Shown here one piece after another: positions 8,680 through 15,707 of a stretch of 36,556 nt of DNA. A program made the translations under genes and the position numbers. The stretch's first letter is position 1; each line of letters begins with the position of its first letter. The notes below the pieces were generated by a model, which was not told the origin of the DNA, searched no databases, and was given only the letters and a program-made list of their open reading frames with translations. Source of the DNA: Nostoc sp. CMAA1605 (GTDB lineage Bacteria > Cyanobacteriota > Cyanobacteriia > Cyanobacteriales > Nostocaceae); contig NZ_PJIZ01000060.1 in the NCBI RefSeq assembly GCF_021596505.1, positions 1 to 36,556 of the forward strand. Reading direction: 5' to 3'.

Positions 8680-8728
8680 GTTAAGCCATCATTGGCAAAT
8701 TGATGAAATACGCAATTCGCAACAACAA

Positions 8729-9463
8729 TTAAGAGAATTTTAAATATTTGCCCTCAGCTAAAGAGTCACTGTTGTATAGAGTGACATTCACTAGTTGATT
8801 GATGAAATTCGCATTTTGAGGATTGTAACTTAGGAATAATCCTCTTTCTATTTCCCAAGACCGTAGCGTATTTTCCCATGCTTGGTGTTTCTGCCGATTT
8901 AGTTCTTCACTCACGCTGGTAATTTGAATACAGAGTGGCTGTTGTTGATGATTACTAACTATTAAATCCGTAGCCATAGAAAGATCAGCAATATAACGCT
9001 GCCAAACATTTCCATTGCGACTGGCAATTTGTTGCGCTATTGCTCTTATGATATCATCATCTTCTTGATTAAACTCCCCTGCCATTAATTTTTGTTTCCA
9101 AATGTAGAACTTTGCATCAGTCGCATTAATCCATTTGGGAAACAGATATCCGTACCAGTATCTTTCATTCGGTGTCATTTGTGCAAATTTAGCTGCTTTT
9201 TCTGCCTCTGATGGTAGAGATTGAATAATCAGCCAGATTGTCGAATCTGTAATCACCTCTAGCAAAAAAGCCAGCACCAACGGTTTAGCGGTTAAAGAAC
9301 CAGGTTTAATGTCTTTGACCCAGCGATTTATTTCATCTAATTTTTTCGCTAAATTAGCATCTATCGATGCAGCCTGCTCGATGAGTGATTTTAATTTATC
9401 TTTTATCTCATTGGCAGGCAGGCGATCGCCTATCCTACTATAACCGTAGCTTTTTGCTGTCAT
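8729..9463 (-). CDS. Hypothetical protein, possible degenerate nuclease-like C-terminal part
   Basis: A 244-residue soluble protein I do not recognise. The N-terminal third is helical (NEIKDKLKSLIEQAASIDANLAKKLDEI). The middle is Trp/Tyr-rich (ERYWYGYLFPKW). The C-terminal part contains a beta-strand pair with Asp166 (ATDLIV) and Gln180 (CIQITSVSEE), followed by a helix and GLFLSY. A D-x(13)-Q-x-T spacing loosely recalls PD-(D/E)XK folds but the catalytic Lys is absent, so activity is not claimed. It is followed by the acidic 143-residue gene, probably in one operon. The upstream neighbour psb27 is on the same strand but 314 bases away. Confidence 0.6.
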   Translation of the reverse strand: MTAKSYGYSRIGDRLPANEIKDKLKSLIEQAASIDANLAKKLDEINRWVKDIKPGSLTAKPLVLAFLLEVITDSTIWLIIQSLPSEAEKAAKFAQMTPNERYWYGYLFPKWINATDAKFYIWKQKLMAGEFNQEDDDIIRAIAQQIASRNGNVWQRYIADLSMATDLIVSNHQQQPLCIQITSVSEELNRQKHQAWENTLRSWEIERGLFLSYNPQNANFINQLVNVTLYNSDSLAEGKYLKFS

Positions 9464-9659
9464 GAGTCATATTTCGACCAATCGATGTTACTCTGCACCC
9501 AACATTTAATTATTATTTTATACTTTAAACACAATACAGAGTAGCCTTCAACACTAAGATAGCAGATAAAAAACTGATACTAAGTTTGGAATTGAGATTT
9601 GGGCTGGAATGTTGCTTGCTAATCAATGCCTGGAAACTACCATTTTTGGGAGCAAACAA

Positions 9660-9712
9660 TTTTGGATTTGAGATTTTAGATTGACTGTTCTGCTCAATCC
9701 AAAATCTAAAAT
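9660..9712. repeat. Dispersed repeat with 9-base inverted arms (copy 2)
   Basis: TTTTGGATT at 9660-9668 and AATCCAAAA at 9696-9704 are exact inverted arms; AATCCAAAATCTAAAAT (9696-9712) is the 17-mer shared with two other sites. The arm arrangement and spacing are nearly those of the 1323-1373 copy (spacers of 27 and 25 bases). Confidence 0.75.
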
Positions 9713-9719
9713 TCGGAGG

Positions 9720-9751
9720 GTCAAGAGTCTGGAGTATAGCTGACTCTTGAC
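9720..9751. terminator. Perfect 10-base inverted repeat after psb27
   Basis: GTCAAGAGTC (9720-9729) and GACTCTTGAC (9742-9751) are perfectly complementary across a 12-base loop. The hairpin ends 26 bases after the psb27 stop codon on the minus strand. No U-tract follows it, so it is a possible terminator or 3' stabilising hairpin rather than a textbook intrinsic terminator. Confidence 0.45.
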
Positions 9752-9777
9752 TCTGATGAATCTAGCAGAGGGCGAAG

Positions 9778-10179
9778 TTAAGCCCCTCGTCGGAGTGCGG
9801 CTTCTACCTGCTGAAATTCTTGTTCTAAACGGTTTTTGAGTTTTTCTGGTACAGGTCTATTGGGGTAAGAACTGTAGTGACCAGCCAAAGAGTTGAGGGC
9901 TGTTCGCATAGTGGTAAAGGAACTCAGGCCTGAAACCGAGTTAACCCTTTGATAGCGAGCCGAAAAATCATTAATTTTTTGTCGTGCTTCTGCTTGAATT
10001 GCCGCTTTTTCTGGTGAATCAGGCGATACTTCTAAAGCTTGCTTGAGAACACCAACTACAGCCAAGGTATCTTGACGGTAATCCCCTGTTAAGCTATCTG
10101 GGCTACCACAGCCTACTAAGCCTATGGCAACAACCAAGACGAGAGCAAGCAGACGCGACCAATACCGCTTCATAAGCAT
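9778..10179 (-). CDS. psb27: Photosystem II assembly lipoprotein Psb27
   Basis: A 133-residue precursor with signal peptide MLMKRYWSRLLALVLVVAIG and lipobox LVGC (Cys24), so a lumenal lipoprotein. The mature domain is the Psb27 four-helix bundle: LTGDYRQDTLAVVGVLKQAL, then KINDFSARYQR, then SGLSSFTTMRTALNSLAGHY and PVPEKLKNRLEQEF. Psb27 binds CP43 on the lumenal side and is part of photosystem II repair and assembly intermediates before the Mn cluster is fitted. Length is normal. The frame allows a start at either of two ATG codons (10179 or 10173). It is a single gene. Confidence 0.93.
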   Translation of the reverse strand: MLMKRYWSRLLALVLVVAIGLVGCGSPDSLTGDYRQDTLAVVGVLKQALEVSPDSPEKAAIQAEARQKINDFSARYQRVNSVSGLSSFTTMRTALNSLAGHYSSYPNRPVPEKLKNRLEQEFQQVEAALRRGA

Positions 10180-10350
10180 TATGTAAAACTATACGTAAAT
10201 CAACGTCCATCGTATCTTGTATTGGTATCTTGAAGATCAAGTTAGGTGTTGTAAGTTGCCCTGAAATGTAGCAGTATCCTCAGTTTTGGGTGGAGATGGT
10301 TTTAAGTAAAGAATTATTTTCACACCCACTTGGGATAGATAATATTGTGA

Positions 10351-10367
10351 AATCCAAAATCTAAAAT
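10351..10367. repeat. Dispersed 17-mer repeat (copy 3, single arm)
   Basis: An exact third copy of AATCCAAAATCTAAAAT, directly downstream of cofH (minus strand). Here the upstream TTTTGGATT arm is missing, so no matching hairpin forms. Confidence 0.7.
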
Positions 10368-10379
10368 CCCAAATTGGTA

Positions 10380-11543
10380 TCACACGATCGCTAGACTAGA
10401 CTGATTGATTTTTTGATATAAAGTATCTCGTTGCTGGTATGGTCTACCCAAGGAAGCGATCGCAGTTTGTAAACTGGTCACATCCATACAAGTACCACCG
10501 ACAGCACCCGCCATACTGGTGATGTGTTCTTCCATTAATGTGCCACCAATATCATTACAACCCCAAACTAATGCCTCTGTTGCACCACTTAATCCCAGTT
10601 TTACCCAACTGGGTTGATGGTTAGAAATCCAATTACCTAAGTAAATCCGCGCTACTGCACTTAAGTGTAAAGCATCGGCTAGGACTGGTTGATCACGTCC
10701 CACACGACGACGTAAGGATTTGGGGGCTTCTTGTCCCACAAAGGGTAAGAGAATAAATTCGGTAATTTTGGCAGGATATCCTTTTTGGAGGGCGGTTTGT
10801 TGGAGCGATCGCAATTTTTCTAAATGTCCAATTTGTTGGGATGGGGTTTCAATATGTCCCGATAGCATGGTGCTAGTGGTATGTAAGCCTAATTGATGGG
10901 CTGTGGTAACGATTTCTAACCAAGTTGCCGTGTCAATTTTTTCTGGACACAGGACACGCCGCACCTGATCATCTAAAACCTCTGCGGCTGTTCCGGGCAT
11001 GGAATTTACCCCCGCATCTCGTAAAGCTGCGATCACTTCAGCATAGGTCAAGCCATCAATTCTGGCAATGAATTGCACTTCTTGGGGGGAAAAGGCGTGC
11101 AGATGAATTTGGGGAAATTCCTGTTTGATGGTTGTTACTAACTTGAGGTAGTAGGTGAGAGATTTCCCGTCAATTTGGGCTTCTGGGTTTAATCCCCCCT
11201 GCATACAGATTTCTGTCGCACCACGCCGCACCGCATCTTGGGATTTTTCGAGAATTTGCGTCCAATCTAACCAATAAGCGGCTGTGTCTCCCGCATCCCG
11301 CCGGAATGCACAAAAACTACAGTGCTGCTCACAAATGTTAGTAAAGTTAATATTGCGATTAATTACGTAGGTAACAGTATCACCGACTTGCTGCTGGCGG
11401 AGTTGGTCAGCCGTAGCACGAATAGCTGCGATCGCTTCTGGGTCAGTTTGTGTTAACAATAACACGCCTTCATCTGGGGATAAGTCATCTCCCATCAGAG
11501 AACGTCTGACAATAGCATCAATAGGATTTTTCTGCACAATCAA
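10380..11543 (-). CDS. cofH: F0 synthase subunit 2 (radical SAM)
   Basis: A 387-residue radical SAM enzyme. The cluster-binding motif is NICEQHCSFCAF with Cys71, Cys75 and Cys78 (CX3CX2C), followed by RRDAGDTAAYWLD and EICMQGGLNPE. It is the CofH half of 7,8-didemethyl-8-hydroxy-5-deazariboflavin (F0) synthase, which joins the aminopyrimidine to a tyrosine-derived moiety. In cyanobacteria F0 serves as the antenna chromophore of some photolyases. The conserved TSTMLSGHIET and GGTLMEEHITSMAG segments are present. No cofG is in the window, so the partner must be elsewhere. The start is a TTG at 11543 or a GTG two codons later; no ATG is available nearby. Confidence 0.88.
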   Translation of the reverse strand: MIVQKNPIDAIVRRSLMGDDLSPDEGVLLLTQTDPEAIAAIRATADQLRQQQVGDTVTYVINRNINFTNICEQHCSFCAFRRDAGDTAAYWLDWTQILEKSQDAVRRGATEICMQGGLNPEAQIDGKSLTYYLKLVTTIKQEFPQIHLHAFSPQEVQFIARIDGLTYAEVIAALRDAGVNSMPGTAAEVLDDQVRRVLCPEKIDTATWLEIVTTAHQLGLHTTSTMLSGHIETPSQQIGHLEKLRSLQQTALQKGYPAKITEFILLPFVGQEAPKSLRRRVGRDQPVLADALHLSAVARIYLGNWISNHQPSWVKLGLSGATEALVWGCNDIGGTLMEEHITSMAGAVGGTCMDVTSLQTAIASLGRPYQQRDTLYQKINQSSLAIV

Positions 11544-11965
11544 TCAATAAGAATTCAGCTAATCTACAATTATTATTTGTAAATCTAATTTTACTAGAAA
11601 ATCACACAACTTTCATATTTTCGGAAAATTTACACTGATTAAACATCGCCAGGCAATATTTCTCCTCAGCCTCATAATAATAATCGCCTGATTCTTTCTA
11701 ATCAATCAAATTGTTGATCATCATCCTTTGTGTGTTCATACTTTGCAAGTTTTAGAGGAATTTTCGCCGCGATCGCGGTTAGCAGATGCTGAGACTATTT
11801 TTGCTAGTATACGGAACAAATGATTCAGTTATTTTCCCTTAGTCTACTTTACTTTTTTATTTATTTGCTTATCAGTATTTAGTGACAGCATCAAAATCAC
11901 TGCCAAAATGCAAAAAAAATTACTGATAGCAATTTTGTTTACTTGTTTATTACCAATGGCTGTAA
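11544..11965. other. Intergenic region with short coding-like fragments
   Basis: A 422-base gap between cofH (leftward) and the small membrane protein. It contains a 37-codon coding-like fragment (11713-11823) and a 22-codon ORF (11908-11976), listed separately. The cofH promoter should lie at 11550-11650. No RNA gene is recognisable. Confidence 0.45.
11713..11823 (+). pseudogene. Coding-like fragment without a start, possible gene remnant
   Basis: The frame reads VDHHPLCVHTLQVLEEFSPR then SRLADAETIFASIRNK and stops at 11823. It looks like the C-terminus of a soluble protein, but an in-frame stop occurs at 11689-11691 and no start codon or ribosome site precedes it. I do not recognise the family. 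It could be a chance frame; the amphipathic composition and an internal HIP1-like site slightly favour a remnant. Confidence 0.25.
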
Positions 11966-11976
11966 ATGATGGGTAG
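11908..11976 (+). CDS. Short hydrophobic ORF overlapping the next gene
   Basis: A 22-codon ORF (MQKKLLIAILFTCLLPMAVN plus DG) resembles a signal-peptide start. Its stop (TAG, 11974-11976) overlaps the ATGATG start of the next ORF, so it could be a leader peptide, a translational coupler, or the severed N-terminus of that gene (the two frames differ). There is no strong ribosome site. Confidence 0.3.
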   Translation: MQKKLLIAILFTCLLPMAVNDG

Positions 11977-12238
11977 CCAGATTGTATTAATTCTGGTTCC
12001 CTTAATTACCCTAATTAGTGTATTAGCTTTACAATTCACCCTACCTATCAACAAGTTTGGACTGAAATATATTAGTAGTGCTATCTTTACCGCATTGTTT
12101 GTCATTGGTTTACATATCAATATCTATCTGGGAATTAACTATTGCGATCCTAGTAAAAATACAGAAACTTCAACTCTGCTGAATTGTTTATGCCAAGAAA
12201 GTAATCATAGTAATTGCTGTGGCTTACCAATATGTTAG
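11966..12238 (+). CDS. Small membrane protein with Cys-rich tail
   Basis: A 90-residue protein of unknown family. Two membrane segments are visible: IVLILVPLITLISVLALQF (about residues 6-24) and a second around ISSAIFTALFVIGLHINIYLG (about 36-56). The last 33 residues contain six cysteines spaced C-x13-C-x-C-x7-CC-x4-C, suggesting metal binding or disulfides. The first codon directly follows a TAA stop and overlaps a short upstream ORF. No ribosome site is evident. It may be a real small gene or a remnant; moderate confidence. Confidence 0.5.
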   Translation: MMGSQIVLILVPLITLISVLALQFTLPINKFGLKYISSAIFTALFVIGLHINIYLGINYCDPSKNTETSTLLNCLCQESNHSNCCGLPIC

Positions 12239-12424
12239 CCAAACCTTTAGAGCCTTGTTTAATCAGCAAATATTTTTCTTAACTAAATAGCTCTTAGAAC
12301 GATAGAAAAATTGTATTTGCCTATAAGTATATATCCCCTTGTGAAAATAGTCAGAGAGTCATTAAATTGGCAAAGAATGTCAAATTATGTGTTATTGGGA
12401 TGACAATTTAATATCAGTAAATAT

Positions 12425-14119
12425 ATGGATTCAGTTTTGCCATTGACTAATTTGAAGAAGCTGGTTTCTGTGGAAAAACTAGCTTTAGCGGCGATCGCGA
12501 TCGCTATACTGTTGAGAATAGTAAATTTAGGTAGTCGAGAGTTTTGGTACGACGAAGTTCTCTCATTACTGCTTTCTAATGGACACAATGGTAGCTATAG
12601 CACACCCAAAGACTTACCAGTTCTGTTAGCTGATTATACCTCTTTACTACAGCTACCTTTGGAATCGAGTCTGAGTGAGCTGATTTCCACCTTCAAAAAA
12701 CTGATTTTGAATTTACTCAATGGAGAACCCCACCCACCGATATTTTTTCTGAGTCAACATTTATGGCTGCGTCTTTTTGGTAACAGCGAACCCGCGATGC
12801 GGAGTTTGAATTTACTATTTAGCATTGCAGCGATTTTTAGTAGTTACAGTTTAGGTAAAGTTCTCCTCAACCACCGTAGCGGCTTATTACTTGCAGCCTT
12901 TATCGCTGTTAACCCCTTTTATCTATTTCATTCTCTTAACGTGAGAATGTATGCGCCTTTGGTGTTGTGGACTTCACTCAGTGCAGTTGCGCTGATACAT
13001 ATAATTAATCATCAGCAAACAGAGCCAACTACCAAAAATCTACAGCATCGGTTAGTCTTGAATATTCTCTTCGTTACAGCCGTAGCAGCTGGGTTACTCA
13101 CATTTTATTTATATGCTTATTGGGTAATTACTCTGACAATTTTAGTAATTTATCTTGATCGAAAGCATTGGTGGCAACATGGATTACGTTTAGCTACTGC
13201 GGTCATGATCACTATACCTTGGTTTCTCTGGGGTGGCATTAAACAATTCCGTAATGCTGACTTGAATCGGTTTGCGGCTAAACAAGGAATCATCACCGCA
13301 TTTTTCAACCATCTACAAGATTTCTTTTACGCTCTCGGCACTAATATATTGGTAGGTGATTGGGTAACACGTTTACCAGTGATTAGCGTTGCCGCTTTTG
13401 GGGTGTTAGTGGTAGTTTTTATGCTCATCTGTAGTTTGCATCTGTGGCATAAAAATGAACAGCAAAATTTGTTTACATCTGTAATCTTAGGGATCTCCCC
13501 TTTATTACTAAGTTTAGCTGTAGATATTCTCACTAAAAAGAATACATTGGGTTTTGGTTGGGGCAGAACAACGATTATTATTCTACCTGGATGTTTACTA
13601 TTATTTGTTGTGTGGTTAGAACAAGCAGTATCTCAGGAAAAGCGCACCATTGTAGCTGCTAGTTTATTAATATTGTACCTGGGAATTGGCATTAGCGATT
13701 TTAGTTTGAGACAACGTACCATATTCCATCAAATTGCCAATGTAGTTACCCAAGAAAACAATCACTCAACACTAATTGCGATGAATTCTAAAGCTTGGGG
13801 TCATGTGATGCGCCTAGCTTATTATATTCCTCCACAACTGCCTGTGATGCTATTAGCGGACAGTCCGAATAAATTAGCAGATTCCTTGGCCAACATATTA
13901 AACGATGAAAAAAATCAATATCAACGAGTTATTTGGTTAGACAGTGCCGATCCTGTTTGGTCTAGGTTAAAAACAGCCGCAGAAATCCAGACAGCACAGC
14001 AGAATATTCAGCAAGTTTTATCGCCGAAATTTAATCTCCAACAAACTCAAAATCTCAGAGGGACAATGGAAATAGACGATTTTACTCTCAAACTTTACAC
14101 CCACTCTAACCATAAATGA
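12425..14119 (+). CDS. GT-C-type membrane glycosyltransferase (GT39/PMT-like)
   Basis: A 564-residue polytopic protein with about ten membrane segments. After the first segment (LALAAIAIAILLRIV) the luminal-loop acidic pair FWYDEVLSLL appears at about residue 40, the catalytic/metal site pattern of PMT_2 (GT39-type) enzymes. GEPHPPIFFLSQHLWLRLFG and AMRSLNLLFS (about 98-130) are also characteristic. Such enzymes transfer a sugar from a polyprenyl-phosphate donor to lipids, proteins or glycans on the outer face of the cytoplasmic membrane. It is the first of three co-directional genes; the second is a polyprenyl-phosphate sugar synthase-like GT2 that could supply its donor. Acceptor unknown. 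A double HIP1 site (GCGATCGCGATCGC) lies in the 5' coding region at about 12491-12504. Confidence 0.8.
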   Translation: MDSVLPLTNLKKLVSVEKLALAAIAIAILLRIVNLGSREFWYDEVLSLLLSNGHNGSYSTPKDLPVLLADYTSLLQLPLESSLSELISTFKKLILNLLNGEPHPPIFFLSQHLWLRLFGNSEPAMRSLNLLFSIAAIFSSYSLGKVLLNHRSGLLLAAFIAVNPFYLFHSLNVRMYAPLVLWTSLSAVALIHIINHQQTEPTTKNLQHRLVLNILFVTAVAAGLLTFYLYAYWVITLTILVIYLDRKHWWQHGLRLATAVMITIPWFLWGGIKQFRNADLNRFAAKQGIITAFFNHLQDFFYALGTNILVGDWVTRLPVISVAAFGVLVVVFMLICSLHLWHKNEQQNLFTSVILGISPLLLSLAVDILTKKNTLGFGWGRTTIIILPGCLLLFVVWLEQAVSQEKRTIVAASLLILYLGIGISDFSLRQRTIFHQIANVVTQENNHSTLIAMNSKAWGHVMRLAYYIPPQLPVMLLADSPNKLADSLANILNDEKNQYQRVIWLDSADPVWSRLKTAAEIQTAQQNIQQVLSPKFNLQQTQNLRGTMEIDDFTLKLYTHSNHK

Positions 14120-14398
14120 AAGAAAACAAGTAATAGGAAAAGAAGTAACATAGGTGTACTGAGTTCTTTTTTCAAAATCAAATATGATTCCTATATGAAC
14201 TCAAATTAAGTAAAAAGCTGGCAAAATCACCATGATTGATTTTTAGTTTTGGCTGATTTTACTACTCATGTGCATAATATACTTAAAGGTAATGTGCTGA
14301 TGTTCAGTTTCAAAAGCTACATAGATAACGAATTCACATCTGTTGATACAGAAAAGCATCAGTTTGTAAACTCTATTGTGTTATTTTTAATCTAGTTT

Positions 14399-15646
14399 AT
14401 GAATGTCAACTCATCCAGCACGTTATTAGCAGTCCCCACTGGCCCTTTACAGATTTCTGATTTACCACCTATTAATGAGGGAGCAATTGCATCAGATATT
14501 TTCTTTTCGTTGGTAATTCCCACTTACAAAGAACGGGACAATATTCACAGTGTCGTACAAATTTTGACTCAGACATTAAATGAATATATTCCTGAAGACT
14601 ACGAATTAATTGTGGTCGATGATGATAGTCCTGATTTGACGTGGGAAGTGGCGCAATTCTTAACCAAGGAATATCCACAATTGCGGGTGATGCGGCGACA
14701 AGGGGAAAGGGGATTATCCTCAGCAGTGATTCGGGGTTGGCAAGTTGCTAGGGGTCAAGTTTTAGGTGTGATTGATGGAGATTTGCAGCATCCACCTGAA
14801 GTATTGACACAACTATTGTCGCAAATTTCCCAGGGAGCAGATATGGCAGTCGCTAGCCGTCATGTGGATGGGGGCGGTGTGAGTAGTTGGAGTGCTATTA
14901 GACGTTTCTTATCTCGTGGCGCGCAGTTATTAGGTTTAATTATCTTACCAGGAGTCTTGGGGAGAGTTTCTGACCCGATGAGTGGTTATTTTATGGTCAG
15001 ACGTAGCAGCATTGCTGGGGCAACACTCAACCCTGTAGGTTATAAAATTTTGCTAGAAGTAATTGGACGGGGTAATATCCAAAAGATTGCGGAAGTTGGC
15101 TATGTCTTCTGTGAGCGCAAAGAAGGTGAAAGCAAGGTAACGTGGAAGCAATATGTCGAATATATTCACCATTTAATCCGATTACGTTTATCCACAGGTC
15201 GCCTGAAACGCATTAATCAGCTAGCAGCAAATTTTCCTATGGGGCGATTTTTGCGGTTCGGCTTGGTGGGCTTAAGTGGGGTATTTGTCGATATGGCGAT
15301 GCTGTATTTACTCAGTGATCCTTCTACCTTGGGCTTACCGTTGACTCGCAGTAAAATTATTGCGGGGGAAATTGCCATTTTCAATAATTTCTTGTGGAAT
15401 GATGCTTGGACATTTGCGGATGTCTCCATGAGACAGCAACAATGGCATCAACGGTTAAAAAGATTTTTAAAATTCAACGTGATTTGCTTGGCTGGGTTAA
15501 TGCTGAACGTTTTAGTATTGAATGTGGTGTTTAATTTCTTAATTCGCAATCGCTATATTGCTAACCTGATTGCGATCGCGATCGCCACTGTCTGGAATTT
15601 CTGGGTAAACTTAAAACTAAGTTGGCGAGTTACTGACGTAAAATAA
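14399..15646 (+). CDS. GT2 glycosyltransferase fused to GtrA-type membrane domain
   Basis: A 415-residue two-part protein. Residues about 35-260 are a GT2 domain: FSLVIPTYKERDNI, LIVVDDDSPDLTWEVA and the metal-binding VIDGDLQHPPE (DGD at 126-128). SDPMSGYFMV is typical of dolichyl/polyprenyl-phosphate mannose or glucose synthases. From about residue 279 a GtrA-like four-segment membrane domain follows (RFLRFGLVGLSGVFVDMAML; FNNFLWNDAWTF; the last segments before LKLSWRV). The fused GtrA part is thought to anchor or flip the lipid-linked sugar. This makes it the probable donor-making enzyme for the two flanking GT-C proteins. The start at 14399 gives a long polar N-terminus before the GT2 domain; a later start is possible. 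An overlapping double HIP1 site lies near 15571-15584. Confidence 0.87.
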   Translation: MNVNSSSTLLAVPTGPLQISDLPPINEGAIASDIFFSLVIPTYKERDNIHSVVQILTQTLNEYIPEDYELIVVDDDSPDLTWEVAQFLTKEYPQLRVMRRQGERGLSSAVIRGWQVARGQVLGVIDGDLQHPPEVLTQLLSQISQGADMAVASRHVDGGGVSSWSAIRRFLSRGAQLLGLIILPGVLGRVSDPMSGYFMVRRSSIAGATLNPVGYKILLEVIGRGNIQKIAEVGYVFCERKEGESKVTWKQYVEYIHHLIRLRLSTGRLKRINQLAANFPMGRFLRFGLVGLSGVFVDMAMLYLLSDPSTLGLPLTRSKIIAGEIAIFNNFLWNDAWTFADVSMRQQQWHQRLKRFLKFNVICLAGLMLNVLVLNVVFNFLIRNRYIANLIAIAIATVWNFWVNLKLSWRVTDVK

Positions 15647-15707
15647 TCGGCGAACTTAAATCAACGATGGAAGTCTAAGATATACAAATTGACACAAAAA
15701 TTTATAG

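Larger units (their letters stand above)
9464..9777. other. Repeat-bearing intergenic region
   Basis: A 314-base gap downstream of psb27 and upstream of the hypothetical pair. It contains dispersed repeat copy 2 (9660-9712) and a perfect 10-base inverted repeat (9720-9751), both listed separately. The remaining sequence (9480-9655) shows no coding frame. The promoter for the hypothetical pair should be in 9464-9600. Confidence 0.5.

Noticed and set aside
9410..9463. Similarity of YGYSRIGDRL at the start of the 244-residue protein to transposase C-terminal motifs (YGYxxxGxR)
   Set aside because: The rest of the protein has no DDE motif or transposase layout and the motif is at the wrong end.
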